Origin: CAVVAL01 sp963742725
Lineage (GTDB): Bacteria > Actinomycetota > Actinomycetes > Mycobacteriales > Cryptosporangiaceae
Direction: 5' to 3'
DNA length: 64,000 bases
NCBI GenBank assembly: GCA_963742725.1
Contig: CAVUMX010000003.1
Span: 1,612,001-1,676,000, forward strand
Under the pieces are notes generated by a model, which searched no databases, had not been told where the DNA came from, and saw only the letters and a program-made list of their open reading frames with translations. The position numbers were made by a program, and so were the translations under genes. This document shows positions 43,046 through 53,272 of the stretch, in pieces. The stretch's first letter is position 1. Each line of letters starts with the position of its first letter.

Positions 43046-43068
43046 CGTGCGACCTCCCGATCAATAGC

Positions 43069-43153
43069 GAGAGCACTGCTCTCCGTTGAGATCAGTGAAC
43101 CGCGCTTTCACCGTCCGAGTCAAGAGCAGTGCTCTTGTTCTTGAACACTGCTC
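43069..43153. promoter_or_regulatory. Three related operator palindromes between nitroreductase and TetR
   Basis: GAGAGCACTGCTCTC (43069-43083) and CAAGAGCAGTGCTCTTG (43121-43137) are perfect palindromes sharing the core GAGCAnTGCTC; GAACACTGCTC (43143-43153) is a third copy with one mismatch. They lie between divergent genes and are the likely binding sites of the TetR protein. Confidence 0.75.
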
Positions 43154-43175
43154 CAATCGATGGCACGATCGCGGC

Positions 43176-43859
43176 ATGAGTGCCGTCCGTACCGCCCGAG
43201 ACCGGGCCCGTGCCGAACTGACCCTCCTGATCAAGGACGAGGCGCGCCGCCAGCTCGCCGCCGAGGGCCCGCAGCGGCTCTCGCTCCGGTCGGTCGCGCG
43301 CTCGCTCGACATGGTCTCCTCCGCGCTGTACCGGTACTTCCCCAGCAAGGACCACCTGCTGACCGCGCTCATCGTCGACGCGTACGACGCGCTCGGCGGC
43401 GCCGCCGAGGCCGGCGCGACGGGGGAGGACCGCCGCGCGCGCTGGCGGAACGCGTGCCGGGCGATCCGGGCCTGGGCGACGGCACATCCGCACGAGTACG
43501 CCCTGATCTACGGCTCACCGATTCCGGGGTACAGCGCACCGCGGGACACCGTGGCGCCGGCCGCGCGGGTGCCGTTGCTGTTCGTCGGACTGGTCCGGGA
43601 ATCGTGGGAGGCAGGCACGCTGCGGCCGAGCGGCGACACGTTGGACGCGGTGCTCGACGATCAGGCCACGCGGCTCGCCGCCACCATCGCGCCCGACCTG
43701 CCGGCGACCGTCCTCACCCGCACGGTCGTGGCCTGGACGCAGCTGTTCGGCATGGTCAGCTTCGAGCTGTTCGGGCAGCTCGTCGGCAGCTTCGACCCGA
43801 GCGACGCGATCTTCGAGTACGCCGTCGAGCAGATGACGGACTACATCGGCCTGCGCTGA
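43176..43859 (+). CDS. TetR/AcrR-family repressor
   Basis: A 227-residue regulator with the N-terminal HTH (QRLSLRSVARSLDMVSSALY RYF as helix 2-3) and a C-terminal ligand domain of the type with WRNACRAIRAWATAHPHEYAL and IYGSPIPGYSAP. It is expected to repress itself and the divergent nitroreductase through the palindromes just upstream. ATG at 43176. Confidence 0.92.
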   Translation: MSAVRTARDRARAELTLLIKDEARRQLAAEGPQRLSLRSVARSLDMVSSALYRYFPSKDHLLTALIVDAYDALGGAAEAGATGEDRRARWRNACRAIRAWATAHPHEYALIYGSPIPGYSAPRDTVAPAARVPLLFVGLVRESWEAGTLRPSGDTLDAVLDDQATRLAATIAPDLPATVLTRTVVAWTQLFGMVSFELFGQLVGSFDPSDAIFEYAVEQMTDYIGLR

Positions 43860-43882
43860 CCCAGTTCGCCGGCGCCCCAGCC

Positions 43883-43910
43883 TTGACACATTCCCATATG
43901 GGTATACGAT
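43883..43910 (+). promoter_or_regulatory. Promoter and palindromic operator of the ArsR-SRPBCC pair
   Basis: TTGACA (43883-43888) and TACGAT (43905-43910) are 16 bp apart. The perfect palindrome CCCATATGGG (43893-43902) fills the spacer. Seven bases separate the -10 from the ATG, so the transcript is probably leaderless. The palindrome is a likely site of ArsR autorepression. Confidence 0.7.
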
Positions 43911-43917
43911 TCTGTCC

Positions 43918-44259
43918 ATGGCCCGAGCAGCGACGACAACCGATGTGTTCAACGCGGTGGCGGAACCCCGGCGGCGGCAGATCCTGGACGTCCTCGCCGC
44001 GGGGGAGCGCCCCGTCAACGACCTCGTGCAGGTGCTCGGGCTGGCCCAGCCGCAGGTGTCCAAACACCTGCGGGTGCTCCGGGAAGTGGGGGCGGTGGAC
44101 GTGCGCGACGAAGGACGGCAACGGCTGTACCGGCTCAACGGCCACGCGCTCAAGCCCATCCACGACTGGGTGAAGAACTACGAGCGCATGTGGTCCGAGC
44201 GGTTCGACCTCATGGACACCGTGCTCGAAGAACTCAAATCGACGGAGGAACAACCATGA
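43918..44259 (+). CDS. ArsR-family HTH regulator
   Basis: A 113-residue winged-helix repressor: FNAVAEPRRRQILDVLAAGE, recognition region LAQPQVSKHLRVLREVGAVD and wing RDEGRQRLYRLN. No metal-binding Cys cluster is visible, so it belongs to the ligand- or partner-responsive type found with SRPBCC proteins. Its stop overlaps the ATG of the next gene. Confidence 0.92.
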   Translation: MARAATTTDVFNAVAEPRRRQILDVLAAGERPVNDLVQVLGLAQPQVSKHLRVLREVGAVDVRDEGRQRLYRLNGHALKPIHDWVKNYERMWSERFDLMDTVLEELKSTEEQP

Positions 44260-44753
44260 CCGCAACCAGCACCGGGACGGCGAAAGTCACGCTGCCCACG
44301 GACGAGCAGATCCTCATCACGCGCGAGTTCAACGCGCCGAAGCACCTGGTCTACAAGACCTGGACGACACCTGAGCTGGTCAAGCGCTGGTGGGCGTCGA
44401 ACCTCGGCACCGTCACGTCCGCCGAGATCGACCTGCGGGTCGGCGGCACCTGGCGGTACGTGATGGTGGCGGACGGGGGATTCGAGGTCGCCTTCCACGG
44501 CGAGTACCGGGAGGTCGTCCCCGACGAACGCCTCGTCTACACCGAGATCTACGAAGGCGCGCCCGACGCGTCCCCCGAGGACGCGGCCGTCAACTACGTG
44601 ACGTTCACCGAGGTCGACGGGCGAACCACCGTGACCGCCCTCGCACAGCACCGCACCAAGGAGATCCGTGACATCGTCCTGGCCTCCGGCATGGAATCCG
44701 GTATGCAGTCGGCCTTGGACTACCTGGAGCAGGTCGCCGTCTCCCTCGCCTGA
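44256..44753 (+). CDS. SRPBCC (AHSA1-like) domain protein
   Basis: A 165-residue helix-grip protein with the AHSA1 pattern REFNAPKHLVYKTWTTPELV, KRWWAS, DLRVGGTWRYVM and EYREVVPDERLVYTE. It may bind a hydrophobic ligand; no enzymatic role is evident. Coupled to the ArsR gene by ATGA overlap, the common ArsR-SRPBCC module. Confidence 0.9.
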   Translation: MTATSTGTAKVTLPTDEQILITREFNAPKHLVYKTWTTPELVKRWWASNLGTVTSAEIDLRVGGTWRYVMVADGGFEVAFHGEYREVVPDERLVYTEIYEGAPDASPEDAAVNYVTFTEVDGRTTVTALAQHRTKEIRDIVLASGMESGMQSALDYLEQVAVSLA

Positions 44754-44763
44754 CCCCTCCGAC

Positions 44764-44806
44764 TTGGGGTGGGATCGGGGAGCCTGACTCCACGATCCCA
44801 CCCCAA
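44764..44806. terminator. Convergent-gene hairpin, 14-bp perfect arms, 15-nt loop
   Basis: TTGGGGTGGGATCG (44764-44777) pairs perfectly with 44793-44806 around a 15-nt loop, between the ends of the SRPBCC gene and the phosphotransferase. Confidence 0.7.
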
Positions 44807-44809
44807 CCG

Positions 44810-45686
44810 CTAGTCCAGGACAGCGTCCAGGGTGCGCCGGGCGGTCTCGGCCATGACGGGATTGGTGTCGACGTAGTACGGGAGCGCAACGATCGCCTGG
44901 ACGATCGCCCATCCCCGGCCCCGCTCCCACGTCGCGTCGCTGACCCCGAGCGCGCGCCGGTACGTCTCCCGCGCACCGCCGGCCAGCAGGTTCCACGCCG
45001 GCATGAGATCCACCGCCGGGTCGCCGACACAGACCACCCCGAGGTCGATCACCGCGGCGAGCCTGCGGTCACGCACGAGCAGGTTGCCCGGCATGAGGTC
45101 GGCGTGGATCCACACGTCGCCGGCGTCGGACGGGGCCTCCAGACACCGCTCCCACACGGTCGCGAGCCGGACGGTGTCCGTGAGGTGCGCGCTCTCCACG
45201 AGAGCACGGCGCACGGTAACCGTCCCTCCGGTGCAGCGGGCCGCCCCGACCGTGCCCGTTCCACGTACGGCCCCCGGTGTCGATGCCGTGGACGGCCTTG
45301 ACGAAGCCGGCGAGATCGCGGGCGAACACGTCAGGGTCGCCCATGTTTTGACTGGTCACCACATCACCCGGAATCCAGCGATACACCGCCCACGGGCCGT
45401 CGTACCCCTCGCCCGGCTCGCCCATCGCGACCGGCTCCGGCACCGACAGGGGCACGTGCGCAGCGAAGCGACGGGCGTGGTCCTGCTCGTCGACGAGTTC
45501 GGCACGCTGGTCCGGGCCGGGTTGCAGCGGGAACCGCAGGACGATCTCGTCGCCCAGCCGGAACAGGGCGTTGACCGTCCCGTGCGAGGCAACCGCGCGC
45601 ACGGGATGGTCACGCCACCGCGGAAACTGATCGGCGACGAGACGGGCCACCACGCCGGCGGTGATGTCGATCTGGTCGGCATGCAT
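44810..45686 (-). pseudogene. Aminoglycoside/macrolide phosphotransferase family, frameshifted
   Basis: Kinase-like APH family. Start MHADQIDITAGVVARLV and TVNALFRLGDEIVLRFPLQ (nucleotide loop), VYRWIPGD hinge, then GRTWNGHGRGGPL in one frame; after about 45223 the frame changes and the rest reads RRALVESAHLTDT, WIHADLMPGNLLV (catalytic HxD), AVIDLGVVCVGDPAVD (DFG-equivalent) and the helical end. One extra base in GGTTACCGTG explains it. All catalytic motifs survive, so it is either a recent lesion or an error. Substrate unknown. Confidence 0.75.
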
Positions 45687-45750
45687 CTTCACCGGCACAT
45701 CTTCACCGCCATCCCGCACGGCTGCCACCACATTTCGTGAGCCACCCGAG

Positions 45751-45794
45751 CAGGAATCGAGAAGCGCCGGCTCCCGGGCCGCACGTAGCGTGAC
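45751..45794 (+). promoter_or_regulatory. Shared 44-bp promoter-like element, copy A
   Basis: AGGAATCGAGAAGCGCC, a 10-bp variable spacer and CCGCACGTAGCGTGAC. The same blocks with identical spacing occur at 47053-47096. The distal block contains TAGCGT as a possible -10; the proximal block is not a TTGACA-like -35, which suggests an alternative sigma factor or an activator site. Located 37 bp before the MFS gene. Confidence 0.55.
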
Positions 45795-45798
45795 CGGC

Positions 45799-45831
45799 AT
45801 GAACATGCCCGCGGACGTGACTGACCGCTGA
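45799..45831 (+). CDS. Possible 10-residue leader peptide (MNMPADVTDR)
   Basis: The ATG lies about 8 nt after the putative -10 of copy A, so it could be translated from a nearly leaderless transcript. Its TGA overlaps the ATG of the MFS gene (TGATG). The MFS gene has no Shine-Dalgarno of its own, so coupling through this short frame would explain its translation. Function otherwise unknown; it may be fortuitous. Confidence 0.35.
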   Translation: MNMPADVTDR

Positions 45832-47090
45832 TGCTCCCACGCCTCGTCCCCTCCGCCTACCAACCGGTCCTCGCCAACCCGGTGTTCCGGCGACTGATCC
45901 TCGGCTTCGCCGTCTCCTACCTCGGGGACGGGATGAGCTTCGTCGCCGTGGCGTGGCTCGCCATCGAACTCGCGCCGCAGGAGACCGCGGGACTGTGGGT
46001 CGGCGGCGCGGTCGCCGCGTACACGTTGCCGGGCGTGGTCGGCGCACTGGTGTTCGGACGCTGGCTGCGCCGCGTGCCGGCCAGGCGGCTGCTGCTCGTC
46101 GACAACCTCGTCCGCGGCGTATTCCTGGGCGCCATCCCGCTCGCCTGGCTCGCCGGGCAGCTCACGCTGCCCCTCTACGTCGCGCTGCTCGCCGTCTCGT
46201 CCCTGCTGCACGCGTGGGGCAGCGCCGGCAAGTACACCCTGCTCGCCGAACTGCTCCCCGACGAGCAGCGGCTCGCCGGGAACACCCTCGTCAGCTCGCT
46301 CAACTTCGCCGGCACGATCGCCGGGCCCGCGATCGCCGGCGTACTCGTGACGTACGTCAGCTCCGCGCTCGTCCTCGGCCTGGACGCCCTCACCTACGTC
46401 TTCCTCGCCGTCCTCGTCGCGCGGCTGCGACTGCCGGAGTCCGGGCACGTCTCCGTCGTCGACCAGGCCGCCGCCCGCGGCGGGCTCGCGCTGATGCGGT
46501 CCCATCCCGAACTGCTCGGGCTGCTCACCCTCACCTGGTTCTTCAACCTCCTGTACGGACCCGTCGAAGTCGCGCTACCCCTCCACGTGACCGACGACCT
46601 GCATGCACCGGGCACACTGCTCGGCCTCTACTGGACGCTGTTCGGCATCGGCGCGGTGCTCGGCGGACTCGCGGTCGGCGCGCTACAGCGGCTGCCGCTC
46701 TGGCCGGTGACCATCGGCATCGTGGTCGCCTGGGGTCTCGTGCTGCTGCCGTTCGGATTCGACGTGCCGACGGCCGTCACCGTCGCGTGCTTCACCCTCG
46801 GCGGCGCGATCTACGGACCGTTCGTCGCGCTCTCGGTCACGCTGACGCAGGCGACGTCGCCACCACAGCACCTCGCCGCGATGCTCGCCGCCCGCAGCGC
46901 GGTACTGCTCACCGCCGCCCCGCTCGGCACCGCACTCGGCGGACCGCTCACCACCGCACTGGGCCCCCGCGCGACGCTCAGCGGCTCAGGCCTCGCCACC
47001 GTCGTGCTCGGCGTGGTCGCGTGCGTCCTGCTGCTGACACGACGAGACCGGTCAGGAATCGAGAAGCGCCTGCCGCCGCGCCGCACCTAG
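45831..47090 (+). CDS. MFS exporter (EntS-like)
   Basis: A 419-residue, 12-segment major facilitator of the drug/siderophore exporter type. Typical features: FAVSYLGDGMSFVAVAWLAI in segment 1, GALVFGRWLRRVPARRLLLV (loop 2-3 motif with Arg pairs) and SLNFAGTIAGPAIAGVL in segment 5. The last codons overlap copy B of the shared element, which probably drives the next gene. Cargo unknown; the neighbourhood suggests drug or toxin efflux. Confidence 0.85.
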   Translation: MLPRLVPSAYQPVLANPVFRRLILGFAVSYLGDGMSFVAVAWLAIELAPQETAGLWVGGAVAAYTLPGVVGALVFGRWLRRVPARRLLLVDNLVRGVFLGAIPLAWLAGQLTLPLYVALLAVSSLLHAWGSAGKYTLLAELLPDEQRLAGNTLVSSLNFAGTIAGPAIAGVLVTYVSSALVLGLDALTYVFLAVLVARLRLPESGHVSVVDQAAARGGLALMRSHPELLGLLTLTWFFNLLYGPVEVALPLHVTDDLHAPGTLLGLYWTLFGIGAVLGGLAVGALQRLPLWPVTIGIVVAWGLVLLPFGFDVPTAVTVACFTLGGAIYGPFVALSVTLTQATSPPQHLAAMLAARSAVLLTAAPLGTALGGPLTTALGPRATLSGSGLATVVLGVVACVLLLTRRDRSGIEKRLPPRRT

Positions 47091-47096
47091 CGTGAC
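47053..47096 (+). promoter_or_regulatory. Shared 44-bp promoter-like element, copy B
   Basis: AGGAATCGAGAAGCGCC, 10 variable bp, then CCGCACCTAGCGTGAC. It spans the last codons and stop of the MFS gene and ends 29 bp before the glyoxalase-fold gene. The 17-bp left block is identical to copy A. Confidence 0.55.
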
Positions 47097-47124
47097 TGCT
47101 ACACACCAGATCAAAGGAGTCACC

Positions 47125-47472
47125 ATGACCACCCAGGGAATCAAGACCGTGCTGCACCCCGTCTCCGACCTCGCGAAGGCCAAGGCCGTGTACGCCGCCC
47201 TGCTCGGCATGCCCCCGCAGACCGACTCGTCCTACTACGTCGGCTTCGAGGCCGAAGGCCAGCAGATCGGGCTGGTGCCGACCGGCGGACCGCAGGACAT
47301 GACCTCACCGGTCGCCTACTGGCACGTCACGGACATCGAGGCGAAGCTCGCCGAGGTGACCGCTGCCGGCGCCACCGTGAAGGAGTCCCCGCACGACGTC
47401 GGCGGCGGCCGGCTGGTGGCCACCGTCACCGACCCGGACGGCAACGTCCTCGGGCTGCTTCAGGACAGGTGA
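47125..47472 (+). CDS. VOC (glyoxalase/bleomycin resistance) family protein
   Basis: A 115-residue single-domain VOC protein: GIKTVLHPVSDLAKAKAVYA at the start, TSPVAYWHVTDIEAKLAEV in the middle and VATVTDPDGNVLGLLQDR at the end. It may bind a metal or a small hydrophobic drug. AAGGAG 5 nt upstream of the ATG. The UvrA-like gene begins 47 bp later and may be in the same transcript. Confidence 0.88.
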   Translation: MTTQGIKTVLHPVSDLAKAKAVYAALLGMPPQTDSSYYVGFEAEGQQIGLVPTGGPQDMTSPVAYWHVTDIEAKLAEVTAAGATVKESPHDVGGGRLVATVTDPDGNVLGLLQDR

Positions 47473-47519
47473 ACACCCGCCTGTGCAAGGCTGATCAGAT
47501 CGAGCCAGATGGAGGCACC

Positions 47520-49915
<2,396 letters not shown>

Positions 49916-49919
<4 letters not shown>

Positions 49920-50638
49920 CGGGGGGTCAGCACGCAGAACTCATGGCCATCGGGATCGGCCATGACGACCCAGCTGACATCGCCCTGGCCGATGTCGACC
50001 CGCGTCGCCCCGAGGGAGACGAGACGGTCCACCTCCGCCTGCTGATCACCGTCAGCAGGCGGAGCGAGGTCGAAGTGCAGCCGGTACTTCCCGGTCTTCG
50101 GCATCAGCGGGGGACCGCCCCACGTGATCTTCGGACCGCCGCGCGGCGACTGGATCGCGGTCTCCTGGTCCTGATCCCAGACCAGGGGCCACCCCAGCGC
50201 CTCGCTCCAGAAGTACCCGACCTCCTGCGAACCGTCCGACGCCAGCGCGCCGATGAACCCGCAGCCCGCGAGGAAGTTGTTGCCCGGCTCGATGACGCAG
50301 AACTCGTTGCCTTCGGGATCGGCGAGCACCACATGCTCCGCGTCCGGCCCCTGACCGATGTCGAGGTGCCGGGCACCGAGCCCGAGCGCCCGCGCCACCG
50401 TCTCCCGCTGGTCCTCAAGGGACGTACTCGTCAGATCGAAATGCATCTGGTTCTCGCCGACCTTCCTCTCCTGGCTGGGAAGAAACCGGATCCGGAACCC
50501 GGTGTCATCGCTCGGCAGGAGCGCGATGCCGTCCTGCGGATCGTCGACCAGCTCGCGGCCCAGAACACCGGCCCAGAAACGCGCGAGGGGGAGGGGGTCG
50601 TTCGCATCGAAGGACAGCGCGAAGAGGTGAGCAGTCAC
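49916..50638 (-). CDS. Two-domain VOC family protein
   Basis: A 240-residue protein with two tandem glyoxalase-like domains: residues 1-115 (FALSFDANDPLPLARFW to VVLADPEGNEFCVIEPG) and 120-240 (FWSEALGWPLVW to VVMADPDGHEFCVLTPR). The start is probably GTG at 50638 (VTAHLFALSFDAND). It ends 4 bp into the UvrA-like stop. Such proteins often bind and inactivate drugs, which fits the context, but no ligand can be named. Confidence 0.85.
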
Positions 50639-50691
50639 CAGTACAGCTAAGGCGCTCCTGGCCCACCACGCACGCGAATAAACGGCGTGGC

Positions 50692-51167
50692 TCAGTCCGG
50701 GCGGAGGTTCGTGACCGGGACGCCGTGCGCGCCCCGCAGGCGCGCGGCCACGAGTGAGCGATGGCACGCCTCCGGATCGCGCTCGACGCAGAGAAGCGCG
50801 ATCACCGAGTCGCCCGGAAGTTCCGCCACCAGCGCGTCGAGGTCGAACGGGTCGAGGATCTCGCGGGTGTAACGCTCGGCGTACTCGGGCGCCAGCGCGA
50901 CCGGTCGCGTTTGCCCACGCCCTGGCTGTCGTCCTCGCGGTACTGGAGCTGGCGCAGCTCGGTCGTCGGCGCCAGCTCTTTCACGTGCCGGTAGCCGATG
51001 TCGGCCGCGGCGAGCGCGCGCTGGAGCCGCGCCGAGTTGGCCCAGGAATAGTCGGGGCCGCGAACACCGCGGCGCTGACGGACGTCGAGCAGCAAGCCCA
51101 CGCCGCCGCCGGCGAGCTTCTGGAGGAACGTTTCGGCCGTGAAGCCGTAGACGCCGATGGTGACCAT
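50692..51167 (-). pseudogene. DUF488 family protein, frameshifted
   Basis: DUF488 protein of unknown function. The first part reads MVTIGVYGFTAETFLQKLAG, LLLDVRQRRGVRGPDYSWAN and ELAPTTELRQLQYREDDSQG; at about 50910 the frame changes and continues ALAPEYAERYTREIL and ALLCVERDPEACHRSLVA, with the conserved Cys-His. A one-base deletion explains it. Both halves look otherwise intact. Confidence 0.75.
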
Positions 51168-51196
51168 CCGGATACCCAGCCGGCGGCGGGGGAGCG

Positions 51197-51598
51197 TCAC
51201 GCGACGGCAGTCCCTTCAAGCTCGACCATCAGGACGGGGATCGCCAACCGGGCCACCCCGAGCATGGTGGTGGTCGGTGCCACCCCGGCGGCGCCCAACC
51301 GCGACGCCAGCACGCCGTAGTGCTGGAAAAGCAGGTCGACGTCGGTGGCGTAGATGTTGAGGCGGACGAGGTTGGCGAGGGACATGCCGGCCTCGCCGAG
51401 CACGGCCTCCAGATTGTCGAGGCTCAACGCCAGCTGTGCCGCCATGTCACCGTCATGTTGGGGCTTGCCGTCGCCGCTCATCGCGGTCTGCCCAGAGCAA
51501 TACAGGGTCCGGGCGTGCCCGGCGACGATCTCACCCTGGTTGTACCCCATCTGCACCGACCACGCCCACGGGTTGACCGCCGCTCGCTCCACTGCCAC
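51197..51598 (-). CDS. RidA family protein
   Basis: A 133-residue YjgF/Rid-family protein, which typically hydrolyses reactive enamine/imine intermediates. Features: GHARTLYCSGQTAMSGDGKP, MAAQLALSLDNLEAVL, LVRLNIYATDVDLLFQ and ILMVELEGTAVA. GTG start at 51598 is preceded by GGAG. Divergent from a truncated regulator that probably once controlled it. Confidence 0.85.
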   Translation of the reverse strand: MAVERAAVNPWAWSVQMGYNQGEIVAGHARTLYCSGQTAMSGDGKPQHDGDMAAQLALSLDNLEAVLGEAGMSLANLVRLNIYATDVDLLFQHYGVLASRLGAAGVAPTTTMLGVARLAIPVLMVELEGTAVA

Positions 51599-51694
51599 AT
51601 CAGCTCCATTCGATTCATCGTGACCGTCTTCGACGTCATGAGCCTCGCAACAAATCACGACATCCTCTGTCGTGTATCTCAGTAGAGTTTCCGT

Positions 51695-51854
51695 ATGCGC
51701 GCCGACCGGTTGGTCTCGCTGGTGCTGCTGCTGCGCCAGCGCGGTCGGCTGTCCGCGGACACGCTGGCCCGCGAGCTGGAGGTGTCCCCCGCAGTGGCTA
51801 CGTGCGTCCCTGCACAACCGCGCCGCCGCGCTCGCCACACGCTACGAGACTTGA
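51695..51854 (+). pseudogene. Remnant of an HTH (YafY/WYL-type) regulator with internal deletion
   Basis: Begins MRADRLVSLVLLLRQRGRLS ADTLARELEVS, the classical N-terminus of WYL-domain regulators, then breaks. After a frame change the sequence resumes as WLRASLHNRAAALATRYET and stop, which looks like the C-terminus of such a protein. Nearly the whole middle (about 250 residues) is missing. The adjacent divergent RidA gene is a usual partner for such regulators. Confidence 0.6.
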
Positions 51855-52278
51855 CGGGCTCGGTTCCCGTTCGCGTTCTGTGTGCGCCGATAAGATACAT
51901 TATGTCAAGTAGAAGGTTCAGGGGTGGTCCCCGCACCACTCGGGTGGGACGCGCTCAGGGCGGGCACAGAGGCGCAGAGGCCTTGCCGGGCAACAGGATC
52001 CGGGCTCGACCCTCGCCTGTGGACGGCCCGCCGCCAGACCGGACAGTCCGACGGCCAACGGAAACCCGTCAGGACAACGATGCGCGCGGCCAGGCTAACC
52101 GGCGCGGCGGAATCCGCGCTTACCCCAGAAGGTCCGGCAACACTCTCCGAGATCCCAGATCTACCGGTATGCCCCACTTATGATGCATAAGCTTGCTTAT
52201 GCATCATATACAAAGAGCGTCGTACGCCGGGGTAGGGGTGTGAGGCAGAGGGGCACTCGGGGGATGTGGGCGGAACCG
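51855..52278. other. Gene-free region after the regulator remnant
   Basis: No convincing coding sequence on either strand; the open frames have poor codon bias and no homology that I recognise. It contains the AT-rich inverted repeat at 52179-52208. The composition and the nearby deletion remnant suggest a scar of past rearrangement. Confidence 0.5.
52179..52208. repeat. AT-rich perfect inverted repeat, 14-bp arms, 2-nt spacer
   Basis: TATGATGCATAAGC and its exact reverse complement flank TT. It is one of the most AT-rich spots in the window. Position: 71 bp beyond the stop of the leftward adenosine deaminase homologue. It may be a terminator, an operator or a recombination site. Confidence 0.75.
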
Positions 52279-53268
52279 CTAGGACGCCCAGGCCCGGATC
52301 TCCTCGCGCAGCCGCGACTTCGTGCTCTCCGGGGAGAACGACGCGTCGACGCCGTTCGTCGCCAGTTCGGCCAGCACGGTGTCGTCGAAGCTGAACGTGT
52401 CCCGCAGCCGCCCGTACTCCTCCACCAGCGACACCCCGATCACCGACGGAATGCCCGTGCTGACGGTGACGAGCAGCCCAGCGTCCCGGAGCGCCGGCAA
52501 CGGATGCGCGGCCAGCGACGGCACGAACCCCAACGCCACATTGGACGACGGGCACACCTCCAACGGGATCCGACGCCGCACCAGCTCGGCCACCAGCGCC
52601 TCGTCCTCCAGCACCGTGATGCCGTGCCCGATCCGGTCCGCCTGGCCGCCGGTCACCGCCTGCCGGATGCTCGCCGGCCCATACGCCTCACCCGCGTGAT
52701 GGACCACGTGCACGCCGCCCCGCCGGGCGGCCTCGAACACCTGGACGAACGGCTCCCCCGGGTACTCCTCGGGACCGGCCAGGCCGATCGCCACCACACC
52801 GTCCGCCGCGTACCGCTTGGCCAGGTCCAACGTCCGCCAGGCCCGGTCCACCGGACGCCGCCGGGAATGGTCCAGGATCACCCGGCACTCGATCCCGTAC
52901 TCGGCCCGACCCCGCTCCAGCCCCTCCAGGACCGCGACCAGCGGCATGTACAGATCCCCGAGACGTTCGCCGTGCGCGGCCGCCGTGAACGACACCTCCG
53001 CGTACCGGGTCCCGGAGACGGCCTCGTCGGCGCAGAACTCCGTCGCGACCCGCCGGAAGTCCTCCGGCCGCCGCAGGCACGACACGACGCCCTTCCGCAG
53101 CCCGAAGAACGCGTCGAAGCCGTCGACCGCCGACCCGTCCGGACCGCCCAACTCGCGGACGGTCGACCAACGGACCGCGCTTTCCAGATGGACATGGACA
53201 TGGGCCTTCGGCAGCCCCCGCAGATCACGCACCGGCCGACCGTATGCGACCGGCCGACCGGCGCCCAT
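52279..53268 (-). CDS. Adenosine deaminase family protein lacking the Asp-Asp pair
   Basis: A 329-residue amidohydrolase of the adenosine deaminase family. Conserved: HVHVHLESAVRW (HxH zinc ligands), VVHHAGEAYGP (His and catalytic Glu), ADRIGHGITVLED (His) and CPSSNVALG. However the zinc-binding/catalytic DD of the TDDP motif is replaced by GI in VTVSTGIPSVIGVS. Ordinary deaminase activity is therefore doubtful; another substrate or a binding role is possible. ATG or nearby alternative start. Confidence 0.85.
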   Translation of the reverse strand: MGAGRPVAYGRPVRDLRGLPKAHVHVHLESAVRWSTVRELGGPDGSAVDGFDAFFGLRKGVVSCLRRPEDFRRVATEFCADEAVSGTRYAEVSFTAAAHGERLGDLYMPLVAVLEGLERGRAEYGIECRVILDHSRRRPVDRAWRTLDLAKRYAADGVVAIGLAGPEEYPGEPFVQVFEAARRGGVHVVHHAGEAYGPASIRQAVTGGQADRIGHGITVLEDEALVAELVRRRIPLEVCPSSNVALGFVPSLAAHPLPALRDAGLLVTVSTGIPSVIGVSLVEEYGRLRDTFSFDDTVLAELATNGVDASFSPESTKSRLREEIRAWAS

Positions 53269-53272
53269 CGAA

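Noticed and set aside
52179..52208. Terminal inverted repeat of an insertion sequence
   Set aside because: The two arms are adjacent, there is no transposase between or beside them, and no target duplication was seen.
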